13,921 nucleotides of DNA. It comes from Candidatus Beckwithbacteria bacterium (GTDB lineage: Bacteria; Patescibacteriota; Microgenomatia; UBA1400; UBA1449). Where the stretch lies: NCBI GenBank assembly GCA_012798485.1, contig JAAZND010000046.1, positions 1 to 13,921 on the forward strand, read 5' to 3'. Shown here one piece after another: positions 6,183-12,857 of this stretch; position 1 is the first letter of the stretch, and every line of letters begins with the position of its first letter. Both the position numbers and the translations under genes were made by a program. The notes below the pieces were generated by a model, which saw nothing but the letters and a program-made list of their open reading frames with translations, was not told the origin of the DNA and made no database searches.

Positions 6183-7127
6183 TTGATTATATCTGCCAAA
6201 ACTTTACTAGCCTTTTTTCTTTGCGGAGCTATCTTTGGACTAGCTATTAGTCCTTTTGTCAATCAAAAACCACAGACTATTAACCCTCAAACTACTCCTA
6301 CTTTTGCCTATGAAAACCAAGATGATAAAGAAAGTCCAGAAACAGACCAAACTACGATTAAAGAAAAATTCGCTCAAATTGATTATGAGCAAATGCGGCT
6401 GAGATTTTTGCGATCAGAAAATAATAAACCAAACGTTTTAGGAACAAAAACTGAATCAAAACCAAGTTTAGGCTCAGATAAAAATGGTCAGGCAACTATT
6501 GCTCTTATTGGTGATTCCATGGTTGACACCATGGGAACAAATTTACCATATTTAAAAACAAGCCTGAAAAATTATTATCCAAATTACCAGTTTAATTTAT
6601 TAAACTACGGAATTGGTGGAGAGACAGTTGATAAAGGTTTAGCTCGCGTTAACCAAAATTTAAATTACAAAGATCGCAGTTATAACGCTATCACCGCCAG
6701 CAATGCCAATATCATCATCATTGACTCTTTTGCCTATAATCCCATGGATAATCTGGAGGATTACAAACAAAATTTACAAAGTTTAATTAATCAAATTAGA
6801 TTAAATAATACAACTGTTTTTTTCTTAGCAACTATTGCTCCTCTCAAAGTTGATTTTGGTAAAGGACCATTGGGAATCAACTGGGACAAAGACACTGCCT
6901 ACACTCACGCCACCAAAATTCAAACGCAAATGGAAGCTGCTATTATCCTTGCTAAAGCTAATGGCTTGCCTGTTATTGATTGTTATCATCAAACTTTACA
7001 AAGTAACGGAGAAGGAATTAAAAGTTATGTAAATTCTAGTGATGGAATTCACCCTTCTGAATTAGGACATAATTTTATTGCCTCTCAAATTGCTTATACT
7101 TTAGCTTTGAAGAAAATCTTAAACTAA
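6183..7127 (+). CDS. Membrane-anchored SGNH/GDSL hydrolase
   Basis: Likely an extracytoplasmic esterase or acetylhydrolase acting on cell-surface polymers; the substrate is not evident. The start chosen is TTG at 6183, because no in-frame ATG occurs before the catalytic domain and this start gives a clean N-terminal anchor (TLLAFFLCGAIFGLAISPF, residues 7-25). A polar linker rich in Thr, Gln and Asn runs to about residue 100. The SGNH domain then shows block I IALIGDSMVD with the nucleophile Ser112, block II NYGIGGET, and block V DGIHPSELGH with Asp287 and His290. At 314 residues it is a complete gene. It closes the comM-rdgB-SGNH operon, and a perfect palindrome lies 11 bases past the stop. 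The cysteine in LCGA could hint at a lipoprotein, but no good lipobox context exists. Confidence 0.82.
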   Translation: MIISAKTLLAFFLCGAIFGLAISPFVNQKPQTINPQTTPTFAYENQDDKESPETDQTTIKEKFAQIDYEQMRLRFLRSENNKPNVLGTKTESKPSLGSDKNGQATIALIGDSMVDTMGTNLPYLKTSLKNYYPNYQFNLLNYGIGGETVDKGLARVNQNLNYKDRSYNAITASNANIIIIDSFAYNPMDNLEDYKQNLQSLINQIRLNNTTVFFLATIAPLKVDFGKGPLGINWDKDTAYTHATKIQTQMEAAIILAKANGLPVIDCYHQTLQSNGEGIKSYVNSSDGIHPSELGHNFIASQIAYTLALKKILN

Positions 7128-7138
7128 AAAAATCTAAA

Positions 7139-7168
7139 TGTAGAGACGCATTGCAATGCGTCTCTACA
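7139..7168. repeat. Perfect 30-base palindrome, terminator-like
   Basis: TGTAGAGACGCATTG at 7139-7153 is the exact reverse complement of 7154-7168, so no base is unpaired at the centre. A stem of about 13 pairs with a small loop could form on either strand. It sits just after the SGNH stop and is followed by an A-rich stretch, not a T run, on the plus strand. From general knowledge, near-identical GTAGAGACGC palindromes recur in many bacterial genomes as dispersed repeats. It may stop transcription, but that is inferred. Confidence 0.7.
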
Positions 7169-7362
7169 AATAAAAATTTAAATACCTAAATATTTAAAAA
7201 CTTTCAAAAAGCATTTCCTCTTTTCACTAAAATTTCATAAAAAAATAGTTTAATAAAGCTAATGTTAGATCAAAATCTTTCTAACCCTCCTTAAAAAAAC
7301 TAAAATTATTCCTTTTTTTTAAAAAATATTAACAAACAAAATTAATTATTTTGTTTTCAACA
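7169..7362. other. Noncoding AT-rich leader region of the CBS gene
   Basis: About 190 bases with no gene. Two small inverted repeats are visible: GTTAGA at 7264-7269 with TCTAAC at 7280-7285, and TTAAAAAAA at 7291-7299 with TTTTTTTAA at 7314-7322. The second is made only of A and T. No convincing -10/-35 pair or ribosome site precedes the next ATG. The length is unusual for this tightly packed window, so a regulated leader is possible but unproven. Confidence 0.4.
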
Positions 7363-8172
7363 ATGAATCCAAAAACAACTGCAACTGTGAAAAATCTATT
7401 AAAAACTAAAAATATTATCAGATTTGATTGCAATCAAACACTAGGTCAGGTCTTACCCAAGCTTACTTCTAGTCATGATGCTGCTTTTGTTTTTGATGGT
7501 GATAAATTTATTGGGGTTGTTTCTCCTTCTCATTTTATCAATGCTCGTTCAGTCAAAATGGAAACTAAGCTCAAACGTATTGCCAAAATGCCCCCTAAAT
7601 TAAAACTTGATACTCCTATTCAAGAAGTGGCTCATTTGATGCTTACCAGCAATATTCACTATCTGCCTGTATTGGATGAAAAAAATAATTTTTTAGGAAT
7701 TACTACAATCAGAAGATTATTTCAGTTTTGTTTAAAATATAAATTTTTTGGTAATAATGGCACTATTCTTTTTTCTAATGATAAACTTCATACTGCTTCC
7801 AAAGATATGCCTCTATCGCAAGTTTTAGCTTTGATGAAAGAGAAAAAAATCTCAAAAATTCCCGTTGTTGATGAAAATCAAAAATTAGCAGGTATAGTTG
7901 CCCAATACGATCTCAAAGAAGTTATTAAAGAAATAGACAATACTGGCAAAGCTAATCGTAAAGGCGAAAGAACGGCAAAACTCACTCAACCTATCAAGGA
8001 TTTTATGAAAAAAATGGTTTTTACTGTCAATTATATTCCTAGTTTTACTCAGGCTTGTCAGATTATGCTTGAAAAAAATATCGGCAGTCTCGTGATTGTG
8101 GATGAACAAAACTATCCCATCGATATAGTCAGTAAAGGAGATTTACTCAAAACTGTGGCAGAAAAAAGGTAG
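7363..8172 (+). CDS. Stand-alone four-CBS-domain protein
   Basis: CBS pairs (Bateman modules) bind adenine nucleotides such as AMP, ATP or SAM and normally sense energy state for a partner. This 269-residue protein is almost entirely four CBS repeats. Their C-terminal signature strands are visible in order: AAFVFDGDKFIGVVSPSHF, then HYLPVLDEKNNFLGITTI, then SKIPVVDENQKLAGIVAQYD, then GSLVIVDEQNYPIDIVSKGD. No enzyme, transporter or DNA-binding domain is attached. I chose ATG 7363; a TTG four codons upstream (7351) would add MFST. It is transcribed alone, with noncoding DNA on both sides. The ligand and the partner are unknown. Confidence 0.85.
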   Translation: MNPKTTATVKNLLKTKNIIRFDCNQTLGQVLPKLTSSHDAAFVFDGDKFIGVVSPSHFINARSVKMETKLKRIAKMPPKLKLDTPIQEVAHLMLTSNIHYLPVLDEKNNFLGITTIRRLFQFCLKYKFFGNNGTILFSNDKLHTASKDMPLSQVLALMKEKKISKIPVVDENQKLAGIVAQYDLKEVIKEIDNTGKANRKGERTAKLTQPIKDFMKKMVFTVNYIPSFTQACQIMLEKNIGSLVIVDEQNYPIDIVSKGDLLKTVAEKR

Positions 8173-8201
8173 TATTTATATTTTAAGGAGAAGTCAATTC
8201 C

Positions 8202-8260
8202 AATTGTTAATCGTAAAATATCTCAAAATTCAAAGCTAGAAATAACTTAAATTAACAATT
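8202..8260. repeat. 10-bp inverted repeat upstream of dus
   Basis: AATTGTTAAT at 8202-8211 is exactly complementary to ATTAACAATT at 8251-8260, with a 39-base spacer. It lies between the CBS gene and the dus promoter. It could be a paired operator-like site or a long-loop hairpin. An unused AAGGAGAAG at 8184-8192 has no start codon at a suitable distance. Confidence 0.4.
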
Positions 8261-8275
8261 TTCCTGAAATAACGG

Positions 8276-8281
8276 TATAAT
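8276..8281 (+). promoter_or_regulatory. -10 box of dus
   Basis: A perfect TATAAT is followed by six bases and then the ATG at 8288, the same spacing as at comM. The -35 position (8253-8258, TAACAA) falls in the right arm of the inverted repeat and is not consensus. Confidence 0.55.
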
Positions 8282-8287
8282 ATCTTC

Positions 8288-9355
8288 ATGCATTTTTGGC
8301 AAAATTTACCAAAACCAATTATCGGGCTTTCTCCTATGGACGGGATAACCGATGAGCCTTTCCGCCAAATTGTGACAAAAATCAGTAAGCCAGATTTAAT
8401 AATAACTGAATTTGTCCATGTTCAAGGACTATGGTGCGGGAAAATGCCAGTTTTTCAAGATTTTCTGTTTGATGAAATAGAACGACCAATTGTAGCCCAG
8501 ATTTTTGGAAATGAACCTGATTATTTTTATAAAGCTGCTCATATCGTGGCTGAATTAGGATTTGATGGTATTGATCTGAATATGGGCTGTCCTGCTAATA
8601 AAATTATTAAAAAAGGTGGCGGTGCTTCACTTATCAAAACTCCCAAACTAGCTCAAGAAATAATCAAAAAAACCAAACAAGGTGTAAATGACTGGTATCA
8701 TGGTCAAACTCTACAAGATATTGGTTTGGCTTCTGAAAAAATAACGTATATAGAAAAATTTAAAAAAAATAAAAATAAAAAACTTCTTCCAGTTTCAACA
8801 AAAACTCGAATTGGATTTGAGCAAAATATTATTAAAGAATGGATTAAATATTTGCTAGAAGCTAAACCTGATGCAATTATTGTTCATGGCAGAACACTAA
8901 AGCAACTTTATGGAGGACAAGCTGATTGGGAGGCAATTGCTTCAGTCTCGCACCAAGTCAAACAAGCCCAAATTATTTATCTTGGTAATGGCGATGTCAA
9001 AAATAGACAAGATGGAGAAAAAAAATGTAAAGATTACCAAGTCGATGGCGTTTTGATCGGCAGACAAGCTCTTGGAAATCCCTGGGTTTTTGATAAAAAT
9101 CCACAAAAAATTAGCCCAGAAACAAAACTAGAAACTTTACTACAACACACAAAACTTCAGCTTAAAATCAGAGGTGAAAAAAATTTTATCGAAATGCGTA
9201 AACATTTTGGCTGGTATTGTAAGGATTTTGACGGAGCCAAACAACTAAGAATTAAACTACTCGAAACTAAAAATCTTACTGAACTAGAAACTATTCTTAA
9301 AAATTTTTTGACAAAAACTGTTACGATGAAAATTGCTAATCAAACCATATTTTAA
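8288..9355 (+). CDS. dus: tRNA-dihydrouridine synthase, FMN-dependent
   Basis: Reduces particular uridines in tRNA to dihydrouridine, using FMN and NADPH, in the cytoplasm. The TIM-barrel start SPMDGITDEPFR (residues 15-26) is the family FMN-binding strand. LNMGCPANKI (97-106) holds the catalytic Cys101, and GGGASLI follows. STKTRIGF (170-177) and HGRT (200-203) contribute to FMN and substrate binding. GNGDV (233-237) and LIGRQALGNPW (256-266) form the phosphate site. At 355 residues it is slightly long: a lysine-rich insert of about 30 residues (135-168) precedes STKTRIGF. Which of the DusA, DusB or DusC subgroups it matches cannot be decided by eye. Its last 72 bases overlap the convergent rnhB gene. 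Confidence 0.92.
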   Translation: MHFWQNLPKPIIGLSPMDGITDEPFRQIVTKISKPDLIITEFVHVQGLWCGKMPVFQDFLFDEIERPIVAQIFGNEPDYFYKAAHIVAELGFDGIDLNMGCPANKIIKKGGGASLIKTPKLAQEIIKKTKQGVNDWYHGQTLQDIGLASEKITYIEKFKKNKNKKLLPVSTKTRIGFEQNIIKEWIKYLLEAKPDAIIVHGRTLKQLYGGQADWEAIASVSHQVKQAQIIYLGNGDVKNRQDGEKKCKDYQVDGVLIGRQALGNPWVFDKNPQKISPETKLETLLQHTKLQLKIRGEKNFIEMRKHFGWYCKDFDGAKQLRIKLLETKNLTELETILKNFLTKTVTMKIANQTIF

Positions 9356-9886
9356 AATAGCCTGACGATGTTTCAAAGTCCCATAACCGACATGATTTTC
9401 AAAACCATATTGAGGGTATTGGGGAGCCAATCGAGTCATTAAATTATCTCGATAAACTTTGGCAATGATTGATGCCATGGAAATTTGCTTAATTTTATCG
9501 TCACCCTTAATTACGCTTTGACTGTCAACTATCCATGAATCACGACCATCAATCAGAATTTGAATTTGAGAAGGTAAAATTTCAATTTTTCTTCGCAAAT
9601 TTTCTAATGCCAAACTGGCAGCTTTACGCACTGCACTATTAATTCCTTTTTGATCAATATAGAAAGCTTCAACTTTACCAATCCCAAACTGAAAATTCTG
9701 TTTAATCCATAAACTTGAATTGGTTCTTTGTTTAAGGGTCATTTTTTTAGAATCTCGAATAATTATTTTTGCTGGAATAGAAATTTTAACTGGCGTCAAA
9801 ACACAGGCAACCACAACCGGTCCAGCTAGACAACCTCTGCCAACTTCATCAAAACCAAGGATAAATTCTACTTTTTCTTTTTTCAT
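9284..9886 (-). CDS. rnhB: Ribonuclease HII
   Basis: Cuts the RNA strand of RNA-DNA hybrids, including single ribonucleotides left in DNA. Length is 200 residues from the ATG at 9886; a TTG two codons upstream (9892) is the alternative start. The defining GFDEVGRGCLAGP (11-23) carries the first catalytic pair, Asp13 and Glu14. DSKKMT (45-50), the aspartate of LIDGRDS (Asp114), and KGDD before ISMASIIAKVYRD (128-147) supply the other metal ligands and the family signature. HRNSF (187-191) is the conserved C-terminal motif. It is convergent with dus and shares 72 bases with it, and it is divergent from the LytR_C gene across about 50 bases. No Shine-Dalgarno site is seen. Confidence 0.94.
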   Translation of the reverse strand: MKKEKVEFILGFDEVGRGCLAGPVVVACVLTPVKISIPAKIIIRDSKKMTLKQRTNSSLWIKQNFQFGIGKVEAFYIDQKGINSAVRKAASLALENLRRKIEILPSQIQILIDGRDSWIVDSQSVIKGDDKIKQISMASIIAKVYRDNLMTRLAPQYPQYGFENHVGYGTLKHRQAILKYGLISNFHRNSFCQKIFKNSF

Positions 9887-9904
9887 AAACAAAATTAAAT
9901 ATTG

Positions 9905-9921
9905 ATTATAAACGCATTATA
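9905..9921 (-). promoter_or_regulatory. Two TATAAT boxes upstream of rnhB
   Basis: On the minus strand TATAAT occurs at 9916-9921 and again at 9905-9910. The nearer box is 18 bases from the ATG at 9886. On the plus strand the same stretch gives TATAGT at 9920-9925, eleven bases before the LytR_C gene start, so the gap may hold overlapping divergent promoters. Confidence 0.4.
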
Positions 9922-9936
9922 TAGTATTTTAAAAAT

Positions 9937-11517
9937 ATGAATGATCAAACTCAAAAAATTTCGAGTCAAGGGATTAAACTTCCCAAACCAATCACTTTTA
10001 CTGGGAAGACTTTAGAAAATCCCAAAGATAAAAAAGAGTTTATTCATGATGAAAAAATTACAAAAGTAAAACCAGAATTAGGCACTGATGCTTTGGTGAC
10101 CACAGACGAATTGCCCATGCCGGTAGCTTTTAGTGATGATTTTAATGATTTGGATACAGAAATCGAAACCAAACCTCTTATCAAACTTCCCAAAGAAAAT
10201 CCTTTAGAAGTGGATCACCCTCATATTGATTCTGCTATTGATAAATTTGAACAAAAAGTTGCAGAAAAAGAAGCAAAACAAGCTATCCAGATTGAAGAAA
10301 AACCAGAAGAAATACCAACTAGTTCAAAGGAGATAAACTTAAATAATATTCAAACTACAGCAACTGAACCAAAGGCATATAGTAATGATATTCATATTGA
10401 TCTTGATAAAACCGAAAATATAGCTCCAGAAATTATTATGACTGAACAGATTAAAACTCAGCCTCAAAGCCAAACAGATGAAAATATTTCTACCGCTAAC
10501 TATAATCTCAATAATAATTTATCTTCATCTCAAATAACTCCAGCTCAAAATGATTCAGTTAGTCAAGCAAATAAAACTACAACTACTTTAGATTTACCAA
10601 GCGTTGAAGAAACTATCCAAATTGAAGAAGAAAAGCCAGTTTTAAACGATAATTTAACACCAATTCAAACAGTAGAATTATCAATAGAAAACCAAACTAT
10701 TAATGAAAAACCAGAACCAGTGTTTGAAGAAGTTGCCAAACCAGCTGAACCACCACAAATAACAGTTCCCTCTGTAAATATGGAAAATACTATTCCAAGC
10801 GAAATTAAAACTATAACTGGAGATACTGAATCCTTGGATAGAATTTCTCAGATTAATACTAAACCAACTAATCTTCCCAATTTGGATAGTATCAATCCTA
10901 ATGTTATTAATCAAATACCTAAGATGACACCTCCACCTCCTCCCATGCTAGAACCAGATAGTAATAACGCTAATCCTTTTGCAAAAGTAGCTTTAGCTTT
11001 GATGGCAGTTGTGGTTGGAGGGGTGGCCGTTTTTGGAGGTTATTATGGCTATAACAAACTAACCAACAAAACAAATCAGACTCCAATCCAAGCACCAATG
11101 GAAACTAAGGCTCAAAATACACCTGTTCCTACAGCTACCCCAACTCCTACACCAACTGTCAGTCTTGATAAATCTGCTATTACTATCCAAATTCTTAACG
11201 GCTCTGGTACCAAAGGAATAGCTGGAAAAATTCAAGTCAAATTGGAAAATGCTGAATTTGAAAATATCAAAACCGGAAATGCAGATAATTTTAACTATAA
11301 ACTTACTACGATTGACTATAAAGCAGATTATGAAGATGCGGTAGCACCAATCATTAATGCTCTTGCTCCTACTTATGAAGCCAAAAAAGGTGATCAATTA
11401 GATGAAAGTGCAAAATACGATATTATCATCACTATTGGTAAAGATAACAGTCCTCAAGAAGAGGAAACAAAAACCACCACAAAAGAATCAACTAAATCTG
11501 CAGATCAAAACGAATAA
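9937..11517 (+). CDS. Single-pass membrane protein with C-terminal LytR_C domain
   Basis: Residues 1-346 are a low-complexity, mostly acidic region rich in Glu, Asn, Thr and Pro, with repeated motifs such as IQIEE (at about 117 and 227) and a PPPPP run (332-336). One transmembrane segment follows (about 348-371, VALALMAVVVGGVAVFGGYYGY). A proline/threonine linker (TPTPTPT) then leads to a domain at about 415-502 opening with ITIQILNGSGTKGIAGKI. That is the LytR_C fold found at the end of LytR-CpsA-Psr and related envelope proteins. The catalytic LCP domain is absent. The C-terminal domain is probably outside the cell and the long tail inside, but topology is not certain. The next gene, a GH18 protein, starts eight bases after the stop, so the two are likely co-expressed at the cell surface. 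The 526 residues look intact. Confidence 0.78.
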   Translation: MNDQTQKISSQGIKLPKPITFTGKTLENPKDKKEFIHDEKITKVKPELGTDALVTTDELPMPVAFSDDFNDLDTEIETKPLIKLPKENPLEVDHPHIDSAIDKFEQKVAEKEAKQAIQIEEKPEEIPTSSKEINLNNIQTTATEPKAYSNDIHIDLDKTENIAPEIIMTEQIKTQPQSQTDENISTANYNLNNNLSSSQITPAQNDSVSQANKTTTTLDLPSVEETIQIEEEKPVLNDNLTPIQTVELSIENQTINEKPEPVFEEVAKPAEPPQITVPSVNMENTIPSEIKTITGDTESLDRISQINTKPTNLPNLDSINPNVINQIPKMTPPPPPMLEPDSNNANPFAKVALALMAVVVGGVAVFGGYYGYNKLTNKTNQTPIQAPMETKAQNTPVPTATPTPTPTVSLDKSAITIQILNGSGTKGIAGKIQVKLENAEFENIKTGNADNFNYKLTTIDYKADYEDAVAPIINALAPTYEAKKGDQLDESAKYDIIITIGKDNSPQEEETKTTTKESTKSADQNE

Positions 11518-11525
11518 TAATCTTT

Positions 11526-12716
11526 ATGAAATTTAGACAAATTTCTGTTTTTTTCTCTCCTTTTTTTCTTGGAGTATTTTTAAGTCTTATTATTTTATTT
11601 TTATTAAATTATCAAAATCTAGAACAAAAACTTTTATCTCCACTAGGAGTTGGTAGCCAAAATATCATGGAAAAAGTACCTTCAGAAAAACCAATCATGG
11701 GCTTTCTACCATACTGGAATGTGGGTGATGCTCAAATTCATTACGAATTAATTGATCAACTAGCCTATTTTGCGCTTAATTTTAACCAAGACGGCACGAT
11801 TGAAAAAGTGCAAAACCATATTGCAGAACCAGGATGGAATAAATTAAACAGTGAAAAGACAGAAACAATTTTTGAAAAAGCCAGAAAAAATAATGTAAAA
11901 CTAGTTTTTGTTTTTACTGCTTTTGATAATAAGGTTATCGACAAACTTATCGCTGACAAAAAAACTCAACAAACCGCGATTAAAGAAATCGAGACTATGG
12001 TAAAAAAATATGATTTAGATGGAGTTAATATTGATTTTGAATATAATTCAGCAAAAGAAAGTCACGAAAACGCCACCAATTTATATGCTGATTTTCTCAA
12101 AAACTTGAAAAAAAAGTTAAAAGCTATTAATCCTGATCTTAAAATTTCTGTAGATCTTTATGTCAATGCTTTTATCAAAAATGACCCTTATGATATTCAA
12201 TTGTTAAAAGATCAAGCAGACTATTTAGTTATGATGGGTTATGATTTTTATCGTCCATCTTCAGCTTTTGCGGGTCCTGTTGCTCCTCTCAAAGCTGACA
12301 ATGAACCTAGTATTTCTTCAGCTCTCGCTAAAGCTTTGGCAAAAGGGATAAATCCAGATCAAATCATTTTAGCTATGCCTTTTTATGGTTACCAGTGGCA
12401 AACTAAAACTCTAGATTATAAATCTGCTACTATTGCTAAATCAGGTTTCATGGCTTCTTATGAAAGAACTTTAAAGCTCATCGAAGAGCAAAACTTAGAG
12501 GTTAACTGGGATAATAACAGCATGTCACCATGGGTAGCCTTTGAAGAAAATAACAAAAATTATCAAATTTATTTTGAAAATGATCAATCTCTAGGATTAA
12601 AATTGCAGCTTATTAAACAAGCTGATTTAGCTGGAGTAACAATTTGGGCATTGGGCTATGAGGGTGAAAATGCTAGTATATGGGAAGTAATTAAAAACTG
12701 GCGTAAGAATAATTAA
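11526..12716 (+). CDS. Membrane-anchored GH18-family glycosidase
   Basis: GH18 enzymes cut beta-1,4 links next to N-acetylglucosamine, in chitin or, in the YaaH/SleL branch, in peptidoglycan. This 396-residue protein has an N-terminal membrane anchor (residues 9-28, FFSPFFLGVFLSLIILFLLN) and no obvious cleavage site. The barrel starts with IMGFLPYWN (57-65). The catalytic signature DGVNIDFE spans 165-172, with Glu172 as the proton donor and Asp170 present. YLVMMGYDF (233-241) and ILAMPFYGYQW (281-291) are the later barrel strands typical of the family. TIWALGYEGE near the end supplies the conserved Trp. No LysM domain is attached. It follows the LytR_C gene by eight bases. Action on peptidoglycan is inferred; chitin or another glycan is possible. 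Confidence 0.88.
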   Translation: MKFRQISVFFSPFFLGVFLSLIILFLLNYQNLEQKLLSPLGVGSQNIMEKVPSEKPIMGFLPYWNVGDAQIHYELIDQLAYFALNFNQDGTIEKVQNHIAEPGWNKLNSEKTETIFEKARKNNVKLVFVFTAFDNKVIDKLIADKKTQQTAIKEIETMVKKYDLDGVNIDFEYNSAKESHENATNLYADFLKNLKKKLKAINPDLKISVDLYVNAFIKNDPYDIQLLKDQADYLVMMGYDFYRPSSAFAGPVAPLKADNEPSISSALAKALAKGINPDQIILAMPFYGYQWQTKTLDYKSATIAKSGFMASYERTLKLIEEQNLEVNWDNNSMSPWVAFEENNKNYQIYFENDQSLGLKLQLIKQADLAGVTIWALGYEGENASIWEVIKNWRKNN

Positions 12717-12816
12717 AAAAAATTTTGTCATTGTGAGCCAGTATTTTACTAGAGAAGCAATTTTTTAAATAATAATTAAATTAAAGTATCTGACTAATTA
12801 TTTATCATATTATTTA

Positions 12817-12853
12817 TCCTAAATACTTAATACTAGATACTTTATACTATACT
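12817..12853. repeat. Degenerate 7-base tandem repeat before tpiA
   Basis: TACT occurs at 12824, 12831, 12838 and 12845, exactly seven bases apart, with a fifth TACT at 12850. The preceding unit, TCCT at 12817, is in the same phase. The array overlaps the -10-like TATACT boxes. Confidence 0.6.
12848..12853 (+). promoter_or_regulatory. -10-like box of tpiA
   Basis: TATACT at 12848-12853 ends four bases before the ATG, and a second TATACT at 12843-12848 ends nine bases before it. Either would place the transcript start at or within a few bases of the start codon. No Shine-Dalgarno site is present. Confidence 0.45.
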
Positions 12854-12857
12854 CAAA

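Larger units (their letters stand above)
12717..12857. other. Intergenic region with degenerate repeat element
   Basis: This 141-base gap separates the GH18 gene from tpiA. Bases 12727-12761 begin GTCATTGTGAGC and end GAAGCAAT. From general knowledge this resembles a worn copy of the dispersed GTCATTGCGAGC...GAAGCAAT element found in many bacterial genomes. ATTG and CAAT at its ends can pair, and a T run (12761-12766) follows, so it may end transcription. The second half holds a 7-base-period array and the tpiA promoter. Confidence 0.45.

Noticed and set aside
8184..8192. Shine-Dalgarno-like AAGGAGAAG after the CBS gene
   Set aside because: No start codon with an open frame follows at 5-12 bases; dus begins about 95 bases later with its own -10 box.
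11059..11397. 112-codon minus-strand open frame inside the LytR_C gene
   Set aside because: It is antisense to a clearly coding region with a recognisable domain; likewise the minus-strand frame at 10681-10914.
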